Of a DNA stretch of 64,000 bases, positions 28,431 to 40,140 are shown piece after piece (the stretch's first letter is position 1; each line of letters begins with the position of its first letter). The position numbers and the translations under genes are program-made. The notes under the pieces were generated by a model. The model ran no database searches. It saw nothing but the letters and a program-made list of their open reading frames with translations, and was not told where the DNA came from. The stretch is from positions 620,001 to 684,000 of the forward strand of contig NZ_JAUSVO010000002.1 of assembly GCF_030814715.1 (NCBI RefSeq), given 5' to 3'. Source of the DNA: Kaistia dalseonensis (GTDB taxonomy: Bacteria > Pseudomonadota > Alphaproteobacteria > Rhizobiales > Kaistiaceae).

Positions 28431-29063
28431 ATGACCGCCGATGACCGCAAAGCGGCGCTTCCCGCCGGGCTGCGCCTGCTGCCGGGCCGATTCGACCGCG
28501 CGGCCCAGGAGACGCTGCGTGAGGTGATTCGCGCCATTGCCGCCGAGGCGCCGTTCTATCGCCCGGCCATGCCATGGACCGGAAAGCCCTTTTCGGTGCG
28601 GATGACCAATTGCGGGTCGCTCGGATGGGTCGCCGACAAGGACGGCTATCGTTACCAGCCGCTTCACCCCACGACCGGCCGGCCCTGGCCCGCTATTCCG
28701 GCCATGCTGCTCGATCTCTGGCAGGAGGTTGCCGATTTTCCCGATTCCCCGGAGGCCTGCCTGGTGAACTTCTATGCGCCCGAGGCCCGCATGAGCCTGC
28801 ATCGCGATGGGGACGAGGCGGAGCGCGCGGCGCCGGTCGTCTCGGTCTCGCTGGGCGACAGCTGCCTGTTTCGTGTCGGCGGCCCGGATCGGAGTGACCC
28901 GACGCGATCGTTTCGCCTCTCGTCAGGCGACGTCGTCGTGCTGGGCGGGGCCGCGCGCGAGGCCTATCACGGGGTCGACCGGATCTATCCCGGTACCTCG
29001 ACGCTGCTCTCGCAGGGCGGGCGCATCAACCTCACGCTTCGGCGCGTCACCAAAGCCGGTTGA
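28431..29063 (+). CDS. alkB: AlkB-type DNA/RNA alkylation repair dioxygenase
   Basis: AlkB is an Fe(II)/2-oxoglutarate dioxygenase that removes 1-methyladenine and 3-methylcytosine lesions by oxidative demethylation. The 210-residue product has the metal ligands H124 and D126 (LHRDGDE) and H180 (YHGVDRI), and the oxoglutarate arginines R198 and R204 (GRINLTLRR). NFYAPEARMSLH and GDVVVLGG are also typical. ATG at 28431 follows GAGGAG; a TTG ten codons upstream is less likely. It is divergent from dnaK and close to pncA. Confidence 0.93.
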   Translation: MTADDRKAALPAGLRLLPGRFDRAAQETLREVIRAIAAEAPFYRPAMPWTGKPFSVRMTNCGSLGWVADKDGYRYQPLHPTTGRPWPAIPAMLLDLWQEVADFPDSPEACLVNFYAPEARMSLHRDGDEAERAAPVVSVSLGDSCLFRVGGPDRSDPTRSFRLSSGDVVVLGGAAREAYHGVDRIYPGTSTLLSQGGRINLTLRRVTKAG

Positions 29064-29161
29064 CGCCCTCCGCCCCGGCGGGCTCTATCGCCCGCAGCCC
29101 ATCATGCTCCCGGCTCGCGCCGTTTCGCGCGTCGGCGCGCCCTCAGCCGGAGGAACCTTCC

Positions 29162-29782
29162 TTGACGGATTCGACCAGCGCTCTCATCGTCGTCGACGTG
29201 CAGAACGATTTCCTGCCGGGCGGCGCCCTCGCCGTTACCGATGGCGACGCGATCGTGCCGCTGGTGAACGAACTCGCCAAGTCCTTCAAGAACGTCATCC
29301 TGACCCAGGACTGGCACCCGGCCGGCCACATCTCGTTCGCCTCCGCCCATCCCGGGCACAAGCCGTTCGACATGATCGACCTGCATTACGGCCCGCAAGT
29401 GCTTTGGCCGGACCATTGCATCCAGGGGACGCGCGGCGCCGAGCTGGCGCCGGGTCTCGATATTCCCCATGCGCAACTCATCATCCGCAAGGGCTATCAC
29501 GCCCATGCGGACAGCTATTCCGCCTTCTACGAGGCCGATCGCCAGACGCCGACGGGTCTTTCCGGCTATCTCGCCGAGCGCGGCATCAAGCGCGCCTTCA
29601 TCGTCGGCCTCGCCACGGATTTCTGCGTGTCGTGGACCGCGCAGGACGCGCGCGTCCACGGTATCGAGACGATCGTGATCGAGGATGCCTGCCGCGCCAT
29701 CGACACGGCAGGTTCGCTCGCCGCGGCGCTGGCGGCGATGGACAAGGTCGGCGTCATGCGCCTCACGTCGGGGGCGATCTGA
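29162..29782 (+). CDS. pncA: Nicotinamidase PncA
   Basis: PncA hydrolyses nicotinamide to nicotinate for NAD recycling. The 206-residue isochorismatase-fold product has the catalytic triad D12 (VDVQNDF), K110 (IIRKG) and C155 (ATDFCV), with metal ligands D50 and H52 (TQDWHP) and H85 (WPDHC). The WPDHCIQGTRGAEL segment is diagnostic of nicotinamidase rather than other isochorismatases. I start at TTG 29162 because CCGGAGGAA precedes it at good distance; a longer frame reaches back to alkB but has no family support. Confidence 0.93.
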   Translation: MTDSTSALIVVDVQNDFLPGGALAVTDGDAIVPLVNELAKSFKNVILTQDWHPAGHISFASAHPGHKPFDMIDLHYGPQVLWPDHCIQGTRGAELAPGLDIPHAQLIIRKGYHAHADSYSAFYEADRQTPTGLSGYLAERGIKRAFIVGLATDFCVSWTAQDARVHGIETIVIEDACRAIDTAGSLAAALAAMDKVGVMRLTSGAI

Positions 29783-29798
29783 CGCCGCCGCCTCCGCG

Positions 29799-30185
29799 CT
29801 ACATCGGTACGGGGACCATCCAGCCCTGCGCGGCACCGCCGGGGTCGGAAACGATGGCGATGCGGCCGACGCCGTCGACATCGAACGGTTCGCGGATCAC
29901 CGTGCCACCCTCGGCCTTCAGCTTGGCGAGACGCGCGTCGAGATCGTCGACGGCGATGTAGCAGAACCAGTGCTCCGGAATGCCATCGAACATCGGGCCC
30001 GGTGGCATGGTCATCATGCCGCCCACCATCTTCTCGCCGATCATGGCGACGTGATAGGTGCCGAAGGGTTCGCCCATCGGCATGTCCGAGAAAGTCCAGC
30101 CCAGCGTCTTGCCGTAGAAATCCTTGGCGCGCGCCGTGTCGCGCGTCATCAGTTCGTTCCAGTAGAACGTGCCGTGTTCCGCCAT
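29799..30185 (-). CDS. VOC family (glyoxalase/bleomycin resistance-like) protein
   Basis: A 128-residue vicinal-oxygen-chelate protein with one beta-alpha-beta3 module pair: FYWNELMTRDTARAKDFYGKTLGW at the start and VDDLDARLAKLKAEGG followed by GRIAIVSDPGGAAQGWM. Candidate metal-chelating residues can be seen (H4 or E11, H72, E or Q near the end), but the substrate is not predictable. ATG at 30185 has a strong GGGAGG. It is convergent with pncA and has the same orientation as maeB. Confidence 0.85.
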   Translation of the reverse strand: MAEHGTFYWNELMTRDTARAKDFYGKTLGWTFSDMPMGEPFGTYHVAMIGEKMVGGMMTMPPGPMFDGIPEHWFCYIAVDDLDARLAKLKAEGGTVIREPFDVDGVGRIAIVSDPGGAAQGWMVPVPM

Positions 30186-30272
30186 CTCATCCTCCCTCGA
30201 TGGTTGCCACCGAAGGAGAATAGCGCCTTTGGCGCACGGGCGGATGACAACTCTTTGCGACGCCTGACTTGG

Positions 30273-30297
30273 CGACGCCGGGCCGGACCCGGCGTCG
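30273..30297 (-). terminator. 10-bp hairpin just past the maeB stop
   Basis: CGACGCCGGG (30273-30282), loop CCGGA and CCCGGCGTCG (30288-30297) form a perfect 10-bp stem, only nine bases beyond the maeB stop. No U-run follows. It is placed as a terminator or 3'-end stabiliser for maeB and separates it from the VOC gene. Confidence 0.55.
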
Positions 30298-30306
30298 GAA
30301 GGCGCC

Positions 30307-32589
30307 TCATCCGCCGACGTTGAACGCCGCCAAAGCCGCCATGTTGACGATATCGCTGTCGCGCGCGCCGAGCGAGAGGATCTGCGCCGGCTTGTCGAGA
30401 CCGACGAGCAGCGGTCCGATCACCGTGGCGCCGCCCAGTTCCTGCAGCATCTTGGTCGAGATCGAGGCCGAGTGGAACGCCGGCATGACCAGCACATTGG
30501 CCGGACCGGAGAGGCGGCAGAACGGATAGGACCCCATCACCTTCATGTTGAGGGCGACATCGGCCGCCATCTCGCCATCGAACTCGAACTTTACATGGCG
30601 CCGTTCGAGGATCTGTACCGCCTCGCGGACATGGCGCGAACGCTCGCCTTCGGGTTGCCCGAAGGTGGAATAGGCGAGCATGGCGACGCGCGGCTCATAG
30701 CCGAGACGCTTGGCGACGCCGGCGGCCTCCTCCGCGATATCCGCCAGTTCCTCGCCCGACGGCATGTCGTGCACGGCCGTGTCAGCGACGACGACGGTGC
30801 GGCCACGGACCAGAGCGAGCGAGACGCCGATGACGCGATGCCCGGGCTTGGTGTCGATGACCTTGCGGATATCGGCGAGCACGGTCGAATAATTGCGCGT
30901 GACGCCCGAGATGATCGCGTCCGCATCGCCGAGCGCCACCATGGTCGCGCCGAAATAATTGCGGTCGGTGTTGATCAGTCGCTGGCAGTCGCGCAGCAGA
31001 TAGCCGCTGCGCTGCAGGCGGGCATAGAGATATTCGATATAGGTCGGATTGCGGTGCGAGAGGCGGGCATTGTGGATTTCCATGCCATCCTTGATCTCGA
31101 TGCCAGCCTTCGCGGCGGTATCGAGGATGATGTCCTCGCGTCCAACCAGGATCGCCGTGCCGAGCTTCTGTGCGACGAAGCTCGCCGCCGCGCGGATGAC
31201 CTGCTCCTCCTCGCCCTCGGCGAAGACGACGCGCTTCGGATTGCGGCGTACGCGCTCATAGATGCGGGCGAGCGTGCCGACAATCGGATCGCGGCGCGCC
31301 GAAAGCTCCAGCTTGTAGGCCTCGATATCCTCGATCGGCTTCTGCGCGACGCCGGAATCCATCGCGGCCTTGGCGACGGCAGCCGGAATCTCGGAGAGAA
31401 GGCGCGGGTCGAACGGCACCGGGATGATGTAGTGCGGCCCGAAGCGCGGCCGGACGCCCTGATAGGCCGCGGCCACCTCGTCGGGGACATCGGCGCGGGC
31501 GAGCTCAGCCAGCGCCATCGCGGCTGCGATCTTCATCGGCTCGTTGATCGTCGTCGCCCGCACATCGAGCGCGCCGCGGAAGATGTAGGGGAAGCCAAGG
31601 ACGTTGTTGACCTGGTTGGCATAATCCGAACGGCCGGTTGCCATGATCGCGTCGTCGCGAACCTCGGCAACCTCCTCCGGCGTGATTTCCGGGTCGGGAT
31701 TGGCCATGGCGAAGATGATCGGCCGCGGTGCCATCGAGCGCACCATCTCGGGCGTCAGCGCGCCCTTGGCCGAGACGCCAAAGAAGATGTCGGCGCCGAC
31801 CATGGCGTCTTCCAGCGTCCGCGCCTCGGTGCGCGTGGCATGCGCCGTCTTCCACTGGTTCATGCCCTCGGTGCGGCCTTCATAGACCACGCCCTTGGTG
31901 TCGCAGAGGAGCACGTTCTCGCTCGGCATGCCCATCGCCTTGACGAGTTCGATGCAGGCGATGCCGGCGGCGCCCGCGCCGTTGCAGACCAGGCGCGTCG
32001 TCTTGATGTCGCGGCCCGTCAGGTGCAGCGCATTGATCATGCCGGCGGTGGCGATGATCGCCGTGCCGTGCTGGTCGTCATGGAAGACGGGAATGTCCAT
32101 CAGCTCGCGCAGGCGGCTTTCGATGATGAAGCAGTCCGGCGCCTTGATGTCTTCGAGGTTGATGCCGCCGAAGGAGGGCCCGAGATAGCGGACGGAATTG
32201 ACGAAGGCGTCGACATCCTCGGTATCGATTTCAAGATCGATCGAATCGACGTCGGCGAAGCGCTTGAAGAGGACGGCCTTGCCTTCCATCACTGGCTTGG
32301 AGGCGAGCGCGCCGAGATTGCCGAGGCCGAGAATGGCGGTGCCATTGGTGATCACGGCGACGAGATTGCCGCGCGTCGTATAGTCGAAGGCCTTGGAGGG
32401 GTCGGCGGCAATGGCCTTCACCGGAACCGCGACGCCCGGCGAATAGGCGAGCGACAGGTCGCGCTGCGTCGCCATCGGCTTGGTCGGCGTGATCTCCAGC
32501 TTGCCCGGGCGGCCCTGGGAATGAAAATCCAGCGCTTCCTTGTCGGTGAGCACGGGGCCGCTCTTGGCGGGGCGTTTGGTCTCGGTCAT
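30307..32589 (-). CDS. maeB: NADP-dependent malic enzyme (MaeB, with phosphotransacetylase-like domain)
   Basis: The enzyme oxidatively decarboxylates malate to pyruvate with NADP+, feeding NADPH and gluconeogenesis. The 760-residue chain has the full two-domain rhizobial form: malic enzyme part (about 1-430) with [48 protein letters not shown] and [12 protein letters not shown], then a C-terminal phosphotransacetylase-like domain (about 430-760) that usually regulates rather than catalyses. ATG at 32589. It is divergent from mutS over 154 bases holding both promoters. Confidence 0.96.
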   Translation of the reverse strand: MTETKRPAKSGPVLTDKEALDFHSQGRPGKLEITPTKPMATQRDLSLAYSPGVAVPVKAIAADPSKAFDYTTRGNLVAVITNGTAILGLGNLGALASKPVMEGKAVLFKRFADVDSIDLEIDTEDVDAFVNSVRYLGPSFGGINLEDIKAPDCFIIESRLRELMDIPVFHDDQHGTAIIATAGMINALHLTGRDIKTTRLVCNGAGAAGIACIELVKAMGMPSENVLLCDTKGVVYEGRTEGMNQWKTAHATRTEARTLEDAMVGADIFFGVSAKGALTPEMVRSMAPRPIIFAMANPDPEITPEEVAEVRDDAIMATGRSDYANQVNNVLGFPYIFRGALDVRATTINEPMKIAAAMALAELARADVPDEVAAAYQGVRPRFGPHYIIPVPFDPRLLSEIPAAVAKAAMDSGVAQKPIEDIEAYKLELSARRDPIVGTLARIYERVRRNPKRVVFAEGEEEQVIRAAASFVAQKLGTAILVGREDIILDTAAKAGIEIKDGMEIHNARLSHRNPTYIEYLYARLQRSGYLLRDCQRLINTDRNYFGATMVALGDADAIISGVTRNYSTVLADIRKVIDTKPGHRVIGVSLALVRGRTVVVADTAVHDMPSGEELADIAEEAAGVAKRLGYEPRVAMLAYSTFGQPEGERSRHVREAVQILERRHVKFEFDGEMAADVALNMKVMGSYPFCRLSGPANVLVMPAFHSASISTKMLQELGGATVIGPLLVGLDKPAQILSLGARDSDIVNMAALAAFNVGG

Positions 32590-32743
32590 ATCAGGTGAAA
32601 CTCGGCGTCAGGCGTTTCCGGGAGGCGGCTATGATTGCCACCTTGAGAGCGGACAAGGACGATAGCACCGGTATCTGTGATCTCAAGCACATAGAGGCGG
32701 CATTGCAGATGAAAGAGCTTTAACCTTTTGCTAGGTTCCGCCC

Positions 32744-35464
32744 ATGCTTGAAACCGCACGCGAACCCGACATTTCAGCTCCGCGCCCCACGCCGATGATG
32801 GAGCAATATATCGAGATCAAGGCGGCCAATCCCGATAGTCTCCTGTTCTATCGGATGGGCGATTTCTACGAGATGTTCTTCAACGACGCCGAGATCGCAT
32901 CGCGTGCGCTCGGCATCACGTTGACGAAACGTGGCAAGCATCTGGGTGAAGACATCCCGATGTGCGGCGTGCCGGTTCATGCCGCGAATGATTATTTGCA
33001 GAAGCTCATTTCTCTCGGCCACCGCGTCGCCGTTTGCGAGCAGACGGAGGATCCCGCCGAGGCGAAGAAGCGTGGCGGCAAATCGGTCGTCCGCCGCGAC
33101 GTCGTCCGCCTGGTGACGCCCGGCACGCTGACCGAGGAGACGCTGCTCGAGGCCGGGCGCAACAACTTCCTGGCTGCGATCGCCCGCGCGCGCGGCGTCG
33201 GCGCTGATGGCGGCGATCGCCTCGCCATTGCATGGATCGATATTTCGACGGGTGATTTCCGTTTGGCCGAGACCGAGCCGCTGCGCCTCGGCGCCGACCT
33301 CGCCCGCATCGATCCGCGCGAGATACTGGTGCCGGATTCGTTCTTTGCCGATGAAGCGCTCGGGCCGTTCTTCCGTGGCCTGCCGACGCCGGTGACGCCG
33401 CTCCCCGGCGCATTCTTCGATGGCTCGACGGCAGCGGCCCGCCTCGCCGCCTATTTCAAGGTCGGTACGTTGGACGGGCTCGGCTCGTTCACGCGGATCG
33501 AGCTTTCCGCCGCTGCCGCAGCGCTCGCCTATGTCGAGAAGACGCAGATCAGCGAACGCCCGCCGCTCTCCCGCCCGATCCGCGAAAGCGAAGGCGCGGT
33601 GATGCTGGTCGATGCGGCCACGCGCGCCAATCTCGAACTCGTCCGCACGCTGTCGGGCGAGCGGCGCGGCAGCCTTCTGGCGGCGATCGACCGGACCGTG
33701 ACGGGGCCAGGCTCGCGCCTGCTCGCCGAACGATTGGCGAGCCCCTCGACCGATCCCGCCCTGATCGATCGCAGGCTCGATGCCGTCGCCTTCATGGTGG
33801 CGGAGGGCGGTCTGCGCACCAAGGTGCGCGAGGTTCTTTCCGCCGCACCGGATCTGGCGCGCGCGCTGTCGCGGCTCTCGCTCAATCGCGGCGGCCCGCG
33901 TGATCTCGCGGCGATCCGTTTCGGCCTCGATGCGGCGAGCCGCCTCGTCGCCATGCTGTCGGCGGCGGATGCCGAGCTGGCCGATGATCTCGCCGATGCG
34001 GTTGCAGCACTTGCCGACGCGCCGCGCGATCTGGCGCGTGAGCTTGCGGGCGCCCTCGCCGACGAACTGCCGCTGCTGAAACGCGACGGCAATTTCGTGC
34101 GGGTCGGCTATGATCCCGATCTCGACGAGACGCGGGCGCTGCGCGACGAGAGCCGGCAGGTGATCGCCGGCCTGCAGGGCGCCTACGCGACCGAGACCGA
34201 GATCAAGGCGCTGAAGATCCGGCACAACAACGTGCTCGGCTATTTCATCGAAGTGCCGCAGCAGCATGGCGAACGCCTGCTCGGCGCCGAATTCGCCGGT
34301 CGCTACATCCACCGCCAGACCATGGCGGGCGCGATGCGGTTCATCACCACCGAGCTGGCCGAGCTCGAGGCGAAGATCGCCTCTGCGGGCGACCGCTCGC
34401 TCGCCATCGAACTGGCGATCTTCGACGCGCTTCTCGGCCACGTCATCGCCGCATCGGAGCAGATCCGCTCCATCGGCGCCGCGCTGGCGGCGATCGATGT
34501 CGCGAGTGCACTGGCCGTGCTTGCTGAGGGCGAGAATTACTGCCGCCCCCATGTCGACCGGTCGCTCGCCTTTGCGATCGAGGGCGGACGCCATCCTGTG
34601 GTGGAACAGGCGCTGCGGCGTGACGGGGGCGCGGCCTTCGTCGCGAATGCGAGCGATCTCTCGGCGCCGGGGGAGGGCGATGCGGGGCTGATCTGGCTGA
34701 TCACCGGGCCCAACATGGCGGGTAAATCGACCTTCCTGCGCCAGAACGGCCTCATCGCCATCCTCGCCCAGATCGGCGCCTTCGTTCCGGCGACGAGCGC
34801 CCATATCGGCATTGTCGACCGGCTGTTCAGCCGTGTCGGCGCGGCCGACGATCTCGCCCGCGGACGTTCGACCTTCATGGTCGAGATGGTGGAGACGGCC
34901 GCCATCCTGAACCAGGCGACGAACCGCTCGCTCGTCATCCTCGACGAGATCGGTCGCGGCACGGCGACCTTCGATGGCCTGTCCATCGCCTGGGCGGCGA
35001 TCGAGCATCTGCACGAGGTGAACCGTTCGCGCGGCCTGTTCGCGACGCATTATCACGAGCTGACCGCGCTTTCGCAGCGGCTGGACCGGCTCGAAAACGC
35101 GACCGTGCGGGTCAAGGAATGGAACGGCGACGTCGTCTTCCTGCATGAGATCGTGCCGGGCGCGGCCGACCGTTCCTATGGCATCCAGGTCGCGAAACTC
35201 GCCGGATTGCCGGCCTCCGTCGTGGCGCGGGCGCGCGATGTGCTGTCGCATCTGGAGGAAACCGATCGGAAGTCGCCTGCGGCAACGCTGATCGACGACC
35301 TGCCGCTCTTCGCCGCTGCCGTGGCGAAGCAGGCATCGGTCGCGCCCGCGGTTGAGGACCCGGTCGGCCCGGCGCTCGACGGGCTCAATCCCGACGAGAT
35401 GACGCCGCGCGAGGCACTGGAAGCGCTTTATCGGCTCAAGGCCGTTCGCGCGCAGAAGGCGTGA
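32744..35464 (+). CDS. mutS: DNA mismatch repair protein MutS
   Basis: MutS recognises mispairs and starts mismatch repair with MutL. The 906-residue product has the N-terminal mismatch-binding domain with [17 protein letters not shown] (the F-x-E mismatch motif), followed by connector, lever and clamp domains, and a C-terminal ABC-type ATPase with [13 protein letters not shown] (Walker A, about 655-663), [19 protein letters not shown] (Walker B) and [11 protein letters not shown] at 32744 is the start of a clean family alignment (residues before PMMEQY are ordinary). Confidence 0.97.
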   Translation: MLETAREPDISAPRPTPMMEQYIEIKAANPDSLLFYRMGDFYEMFFNDAEIASRALGITLTKRGKHLGEDIPMCGVPVHAANDYLQKLISLGHRVAVCEQTEDPAEAKKRGGKSVVRRDVVRLVTPGTLTEETLLEAGRNNFLAAIARARGVGADGGDRLAIAWIDISTGDFRLAETEPLRLGADLARIDPREILVPDSFFADEALGPFFRGLPTPVTPLPGAFFDGSTAAARLAAYFKVGTLDGLGSFTRIELSAAAAALAYVEKTQISERPPLSRPIRESEGAVMLVDAATRANLELVRTLSGERRGSLLAAIDRTVTGPGSRLLAERLASPSTDPALIDRRLDAVAFMVAEGGLRTKVREVLSAAPDLARALSRLSLNRGGPRDLAAIRFGLDAASRLVAMLSAADAELADDLADAVAALADAPRDLARELAGALADELPLLKRDGNFVRVGYDPDLDETRALRDESRQVIAGLQGAYATETEIKALKIRHNNVLGYFIEVPQQHGERLLGAEFAGRYIHRQTMAGAMRFITTELAELEAKIASAGDRSLAIELAIFDALLGHVIAASEQIRSIGAALAAIDVASALAVLAEGENYCRPHVDRSLAFAIEGGRHPVVEQALRRDGGAAFVANASDLSAPGEGDAGLIWLITGPNMAGKSTFLRQNGLIAILAQIGAFVPATSAHIGIVDRLFSRVGAADDLARGRSTFMVEMVETAAILNQATNRSLVILDEIGRGTATFDGLSIAWAAIEHLHEVNRSRGLFATHYHELTALSQRLDRLENATVRVKEWNGDVVFLHEIVPGAADRSYGIQVAKLAGLPASVVARARDVLSHLEETDRKSPAATLIDDLPLFAAAVAKQASVAPAVEDPVGPALDGLNPDEMTPREALEALYRLKAVRAQKA

Positions 35465-35554
35465 CGGCAAGACGCTGAAGCAGGGAATAGCGCGGCGCGG
35501 CAAAGCAGTTTAGGTTCCCGCCAGCTTTTTCCTGTTTCAGGACCGATCGCTTTG

Positions 35555-38332
35555 ATGATCCGATCCGATTCCGCGCTCGTCGACGGGCGCGCTCTTCGCA
35601 CCGCACTGAACGATATCGCCAAGAGTTCCGACAAATCGGCGCTCCGACCCGCCATCCTCGCTCATCTGAAGGATGTGATGCGCGAGGGTCGTCGCCGGGC
35701 CGAGGAGCAATTGGTCGCCGGTGGCCGCGGCAGCGCCTGCGCCCGCAGGCTGTCCGAGCTGCAGGACCAGATCATCGGCGCCATCCACGAGATCGCGACG
35801 ACCTATGTCTATCCCGTGCAGAACCCGTCCGCGGCCGAGCGCATGGCGATCGTCGCCGTGGGCGGCTATGGACGCGGCATGCTGGCGCCGGGGTCCGATG
35901 TCGACCTCCTGTTCGTGCTGCCCTACAAGCAGACGCCCTGGGGCGAGAGCGTGGTCGAGTTCGTTCTCTACATGCTCTGGGATCTCGGGCTGAAGGTCGG
36001 CCACGCCACGCGCAATGTCGACGAGTGCATCCGCCTGTCCGGCGGCGACATGACGATCCGCACCGCCATCCTGGAGGCGCGCTTTCTCTGGGGCGACAAG
36101 AAGCTCTTCGAGGAGCTGACACATCGCTTCGATCTCGAGGTGGTGAAGAATACCGGGCCGGAATTCATCGCCGCGAAGCTCGCCGAGCGCGATGAGCGCC
36201 ATCGGCGCCAGGGTGCCTCGCGCTATCTGGTCGAGCCGAACGTCAAGGAAGGCAAGGGCGGCCTGCGCGATCTGCACACGCTGTTCTGGATCGCCAAATA
36301 TTTCTATCGCGTGCGCTCAGGCGATGCTCTGGTCGAGGCTGGCGTGTTCTCGAGCGCCGAACTCGCCCTGTTCCGCAAGGCCGAGGATTTCCTCTGGTCG
36401 GTGCGCTGCCATCTGCACTTCCTGACCGGGCGCGCCGAGGAACGGCTCTCCTTCGACGTCCAGCGCGATATGGCGGTGCGGCTCGGCTACACCTCGCATC
36501 CCGGCATGAAGGATGTCGAGCGCTTCATGAAGCACTACTTCCTGGTCGCCAAGGATGTCGGCGACCTGACCATGATCTTCGTGGCGGCGCTCGAGGAGGA
36601 GCACGCCAAGTCGGCGCCGCTGCTCAATCGCTTCTTCGGCATCGCCCCGCGCCGCCGGCTGCGCAAGATCCCGGGCTCGACCGATTTCGTCGTCGAGCAC
36701 GACCGCATCAACATGGCCTCGACCGATGTCTTCAGGCGCGATCCGGTCAATCTGATCCGCATCTTCCAGCTCGCCGACAAGCACAATCTCGCCTTCCATC
36801 CCGACGCGATGAAGGAAGTGACGCGGTCGCTGAAATTGATCGATGCGGACCTGCGCGAAAATCCCGAGGCGAACCGGCTGTTCCTCGAACTGCTCGCCTC
36901 GCGCAACCAGCCCGAGATCGTGCTGCGCCGCATGAACGAGGCCGGCGTACTCGGCAAGTTCGTGCCGGATTTCGGCAAGATCGTCGCGATGATGCAATTC
37001 AACATGTACCATCACTATACGGTGGACGAGCATCTGATCCGCTCGATCGGCATCCTGTCGGAGATTGATCGCGGCGAGCGTGGCCAGGAGCATCCGCTCG
37101 CCAATTCGCTGATCTCGACGCTGCAGGACCGGACCGTCCTCTATGTCGCCATGCTGCTGCACGATGTCGCCAAGGGCCGGCCGGAGGATCATTCGATCGC
37201 CGGCGCCCGCGTGGCGCGCAAGCTCGGTCCGCGTCTCGGCCTGACGGCGGCACAGACCGAGACGGTCGCCTGGCTGATCGAAAACCATCTGCTGATGAGC
37301 ATGACCGCGCAATCGCGCGACCTCGGCGACCGCAAGACGATCCAGGATTTCGCCGCCGTCGTGCAGAGCCTCGAGCGGCTGAAGCTGCTGCTGATCCTGA
37401 CCATTGCCGACATCAAGGCCGTCGGCCCCGGTGTCTGGAACGGCTGGAAGGGCCAGTTGCTCAGGACGCTCTATTACGAGACCGAGCCGCTGCTCACCGG
37501 CGGCCACAGCCAGATCTCGCGTGACAAGCGCGTCACGGCGGCGAAGGCCGAACTCTCCCATGCGCTGCACGGCTGGCCGGAAGCCGAGCGCGACGCCTAT
37601 CTCGAACGGCACTATCCGGCCTATTGGCTGCGGGTCGACCTGCAGCGCAAGATCGCCCACGCAACCCTCATCCGCGAGGCTGACCGGGCCGGCAAGACGC
37701 TGGCGACGGCAACCGCGATCCGCGCCTTCGAGGCCGTCACGGAGATCACCGTGTTTGCGCCCGATCATCCGCGGCTTCTCTCGATGGTCGCCGGCGCCTG
37801 CACGGCGGCCGGCGGCAATATCGTCGACGCGCAGATCTTCACCACGACCGATGGTCGCGCGATCGACACGATCTTCATCGCGCGCGAATTCGAGACCGAC
37901 GAGGAGGAGACGCGCCGGGCACTCAAGGTCAGCGCGCTGATCGAGGAGGCGCTTTCCGGTCTCGTCGCCCTGCCCGAAGCGATCGCGAAGAAGGCCAAGC
38001 CGCGCGCCAAGATCAAGGCCTTCACGGTCGAGACACAGATCCTGTTCGATAATTCATGGTCGAATCAGTTCACCGTCATCGAGGCATCCGGCCTCGATCG
38101 CCCCGGCCTTCTCTATGATCTCACGCGGTCGATTTCTGATCTCAACCTGAACATCGCATCGGCCCATATCGCGACCTTCGGCGAACGGGCTGTCGACGTC
38201 TTCTATGTGACCGATCTGATGAGCCGGAAAGTGTCCAACGCCAATCGCGAGGCAACGATCCGCAAGCGCCTGCATCAGGCCTTCGAGGGCGTGCCGGCGG
38301 TGGAAAAAGCCCCGGTCCGCAAGGCTGGATGA
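35555..38332 (+). CDS. glnD: Bifunctional uridylyltransferase/uridylyl-removing enzyme GlnD
   Basis: GlnD senses glutamine and uridylylates or deuridylylates PII proteins (GlnB/GlnK). The 925-residue product has the nucleotidyltransferase motif [18 protein letters not shown] (about 104-121), the [17 protein letters not shown] segment, an HD phosphohydrolase domain ([14 protein letters not shown], about 533-546) and two C-terminal ACT domains (from about 730 and 838). I use ATG 35555; TTG one codon earlier sits at slightly better distance from AGGA. It lies 90 bases after mutS and 136 bases before murJ. Confidence 0.96.
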   Translation: MIRSDSALVDGRALRTALNDIAKSSDKSALRPAILAHLKDVMREGRRRAEEQLVAGGRGSACARRLSELQDQIIGAIHEIATTYVYPVQNPSAAERMAIVAVGGYGRGMLAPGSDVDLLFVLPYKQTPWGESVVEFVLYMLWDLGLKVGHATRNVDECIRLSGGDMTIRTAILEARFLWGDKKLFEELTHRFDLEVVKNTGPEFIAAKLAERDERHRRQGASRYLVEPNVKEGKGGLRDLHTLFWIAKYFYRVRSGDALVEAGVFSSAELALFRKAEDFLWSVRCHLHFLTGRAEERLSFDVQRDMAVRLGYTSHPGMKDVERFMKHYFLVAKDVGDLTMIFVAALEEEHAKSAPLLNRFFGIAPRRRLRKIPGSTDFVVEHDRINMASTDVFRRDPVNLIRIFQLADKHNLAFHPDAMKEVTRSLKLIDADLRENPEANRLFLELLASRNQPEIVLRRMNEAGVLGKFVPDFGKIVAMMQFNMYHHYTVDEHLIRSIGILSEIDRGERGQEHPLANSLISTLQDRTVLYVAMLLHDVAKGRPEDHSIAGARVARKLGPRLGLTAAQTETVAWLIENHLLMSMTAQSRDLGDRKTIQDFAAVVQSLERLKLLLILTIADIKAVGPGVWNGWKGQLLRTLYYETEPLLTGGHSQISRDKRVTAAKAELSHALHGWPEAERDAYLERHYPAYWLRVDLQRKIAHATLIREADRAGKTLATATAIRAFEAVTEITVFAPDHPRLLSMVAGACTAAGGNIVDAQIFTTTDGRAIDTIFIAREFETDEEETRRALKVSALIEEALSGLVALPEAIAKKAKPRAKIKAFTVETQILFDNSWSNQFTVIEASGLDRPGLLYDLTRSISDLNLNIASAHIATFGERAVDVFYVTDLMSRKVSNANREATIRKRLHQAFEGVPAVEKAPVRKAG

Positions 38333-38412
38333 CGGTGCGGCGCACGCCCCCGCCTTCCGGCCTTACTTTCGGCGGGCTGGTCGTGTCCCGAAGACGACGA
38401 GAAGGCCTCGGT

Positions 38413-38431
38413 CGCCGGGTCGGCCCCGGCG
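38413..38431 (+). terminator. Hairpin between glnD and murJ
   Basis: CGCCGGG (38413-38419), loop TCGGC and CCCGGCG (38425-38431) form a 7-bp GC stem about 80 bases past the glnD stop. No U-run follows. The rest of the 136-base gap shows no gene and no clear promoter. Confidence 0.4.
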
Positions 38432-38468
38432 ATGCGGGCCATGTGCAATACCAACCCTCCGGGCGGTC

Positions 38469-40031
38469 ATGTCGCTTCTGAAGAACTTCGTCACCGTCGG
38501 CGGATCGACCACGTCGAGCCGAATCCTCGGCTTCGTGCGCGACATGTTCATGGCCGCCGCCCTCGGCACCGGGCCGGTGGCCGATGCCTTCCTGGTCGCG
38601 TTCCGCTTTCCGAACCTGTTCCGCCGGCTGTTCGCCGAGGGCGCCTTCTCGTCCGCCTTCATTCCGCTCTTCGCCCGCAAGCTCGAGGGCGAAGGCGTCG
38701 AGGAGGCGAAGCAGTTCGGCTCCGAAGCGCTTTCCGCCCTCTTCGCCGTGTTGATCGCGCTCACCGTCGTCGCGCTGATCGCCATGGTGCCGCTCATGTA
38801 CATCATGGCGCCCGGCTTCGTGTCGGACCCGGCCAAGTTCGACATGACGGTGCTGCTGACGCGGATCGCCTTTCCATATCTGACGCTGATCTCGCTGCTC
38901 GCGCTTTATAGCGGCGTGCTCAATGCGCGCGGGCACTTCATGGCGGCCGCTATGGCGCCGGCCTTCCTCAATGTCGTCTTCGTGTCGGCGCTCGCCTATA
39001 TTCTGCTCTCGCATCACGAGAACACGGCCGAGGCGGGCATATTGCTCTCCTGGGCGACTCTGGTCGGCGGCGTGCTGCAACTCGGCGTCGTCATGATCGC
39101 CGCCTGGCGCGACGGCATGCTGCTGAAGCTGCGCTGGCCGCGCATCACGCCGGGCGTCCGTCGCCTGACCGCATTGGCCATTCCCGGCCTCATCGCCGGC
39201 GGCGTCACGCAGATCAATATCGTCATCGGCACGATGATCGCCTCCTTCGCGCCCGGCGCGATCGCGATCCTCGGCTATGCCGATCGCCTCTACCAACTGC
39301 CGCTCGGCATTGTCGGGGCCACGATCGCCGTGGTCATGCTGCCGGATCTCGCGCGCCACCTGCGCGGCGGCCGTGACGACCTCGCCCACCACACGCAGAA
39401 CCGCAGCCTCGAATTCGCGATGGCGCTGACGCTGCCGGCCGCCATCGCCCTGTTCGTGCTGGCGAAGCCGATCGTGCAGGTGATCTACCAGCGTGGCGAG
39501 TTCGGCCCTGCGGATACGCTGGCGACCGCCCACACGCTGATGGCCTTTGCCGTCGGCCTGCCCGCCTTCGTGCTGATCAAGGTGTTCTCGCCCGGCTTCT
39601 TCGCCCGCGAGGACACGAAGACGCCGATGTGGTTCGCAGGCGTCGGCGTCGCGGTCAACATCATCGGCTCGATCATCCTGTTTCCGTCGCTGACCTATGT
39701 CGGCATCGCGATCGCGACGACGCTGTCGGGCTGGGTCAATGCCTTCCTGCTCGGCCTTTCGCTCCATCGCCGCGGCCATTTCGTCTTCGACGCCAAGGTG
39801 AAACGCAACCTGCCCATGGTTCTCGTTGCCGCCGCAGCCATGGGGATGGGCGTGTTCCTGGCGGCCTGGTGGGCGGAACCCTTCTTCGCTGATCGGCGCA
39901 TCATCTTGCGCGCCGCGACCATGCTCTCGATCTGCATGGTCGGCCTCGCCCTCTTCGCGCTGTTCTGCCAGTTGACCGGCGTCGTCCATTTCGGCGCGAT
40001 CATCGGCAAGCTGCGCAATCGCCGCCGCTGA
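38469..40031 (+). CDS. murJ: Lipid II flippase MurJ (MviN)
   Basis: MurJ flips lipid II across the inner membrane for peptidoglycan synthesis. The 520-residue protein has about 14 membrane helices of the MOP exporter superfamily: [34 protein letters not shown]... at the N-terminus is the MviN signature with the catalytic Arg residues, [20 protein letters not shown] follows, and the second repeat has [16 protein letters not shown] at 38469 lacks a good ribosome site. Placing murJ after glnD is standard in alphaproteobacteria. Confidence 0.97.
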   Translation: MSLLKNFVTVGGSTTSSRILGFVRDMFMAAALGTGPVADAFLVAFRFPNLFRRLFAEGAFSSAFIPLFARKLEGEGVEEAKQFGSEALSALFAVLIALTVVALIAMVPLMYIMAPGFVSDPAKFDMTVLLTRIAFPYLTLISLLALYSGVLNARGHFMAAAMAPAFLNVVFVSALAYILLSHHENTAEAGILLSWATLVGGVLQLGVVMIAAWRDGMLLKLRWPRITPGVRRLTALAIPGLIAGGVTQINIVIGTMIASFAPGAIAILGYADRLYQLPLGIVGATIAVVMLPDLARHLRGGRDDLAHHTQNRSLEFAMALTLPAAIALFVLAKPIVQVIYQRGEFGPADTLATAHTLMAFAVGLPAFVLIKVFSPGFFAREDTKTPMWFAGVGVAVNIIGSIILFPSLTYVGIAIATTLSGWVNAFLLGLSLHRRGHFVFDAKVKRNLPMVLVAAAAMGMGVFLAAWWAEPFFADRRIILRAATMLSICMVGLALFALFCQLTGVVHFGAIIGKLRNRRR

Positions 40032-40140
40032 TCGGCTTCTTCCGGCCCGAAGCGACTTGCGGGCGCGCCGCTCGGCCGCCTTGGCGCTTGCGCCGCGCGG
40101 CCTCCCGCGCGATAAGGCGGCCGAAAAACGGGGTTTCTCC

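Noticed and set aside
32774-35503. 909-codon frame antisense to mutS; similar long frames opposite maeB (30472-32598) and dnaK (26590-28290)
   Set aside because: All are shadows of well-conserved genes. No ribosome sites, no domain resemblance, and composition typical of antisense GC-rich code.
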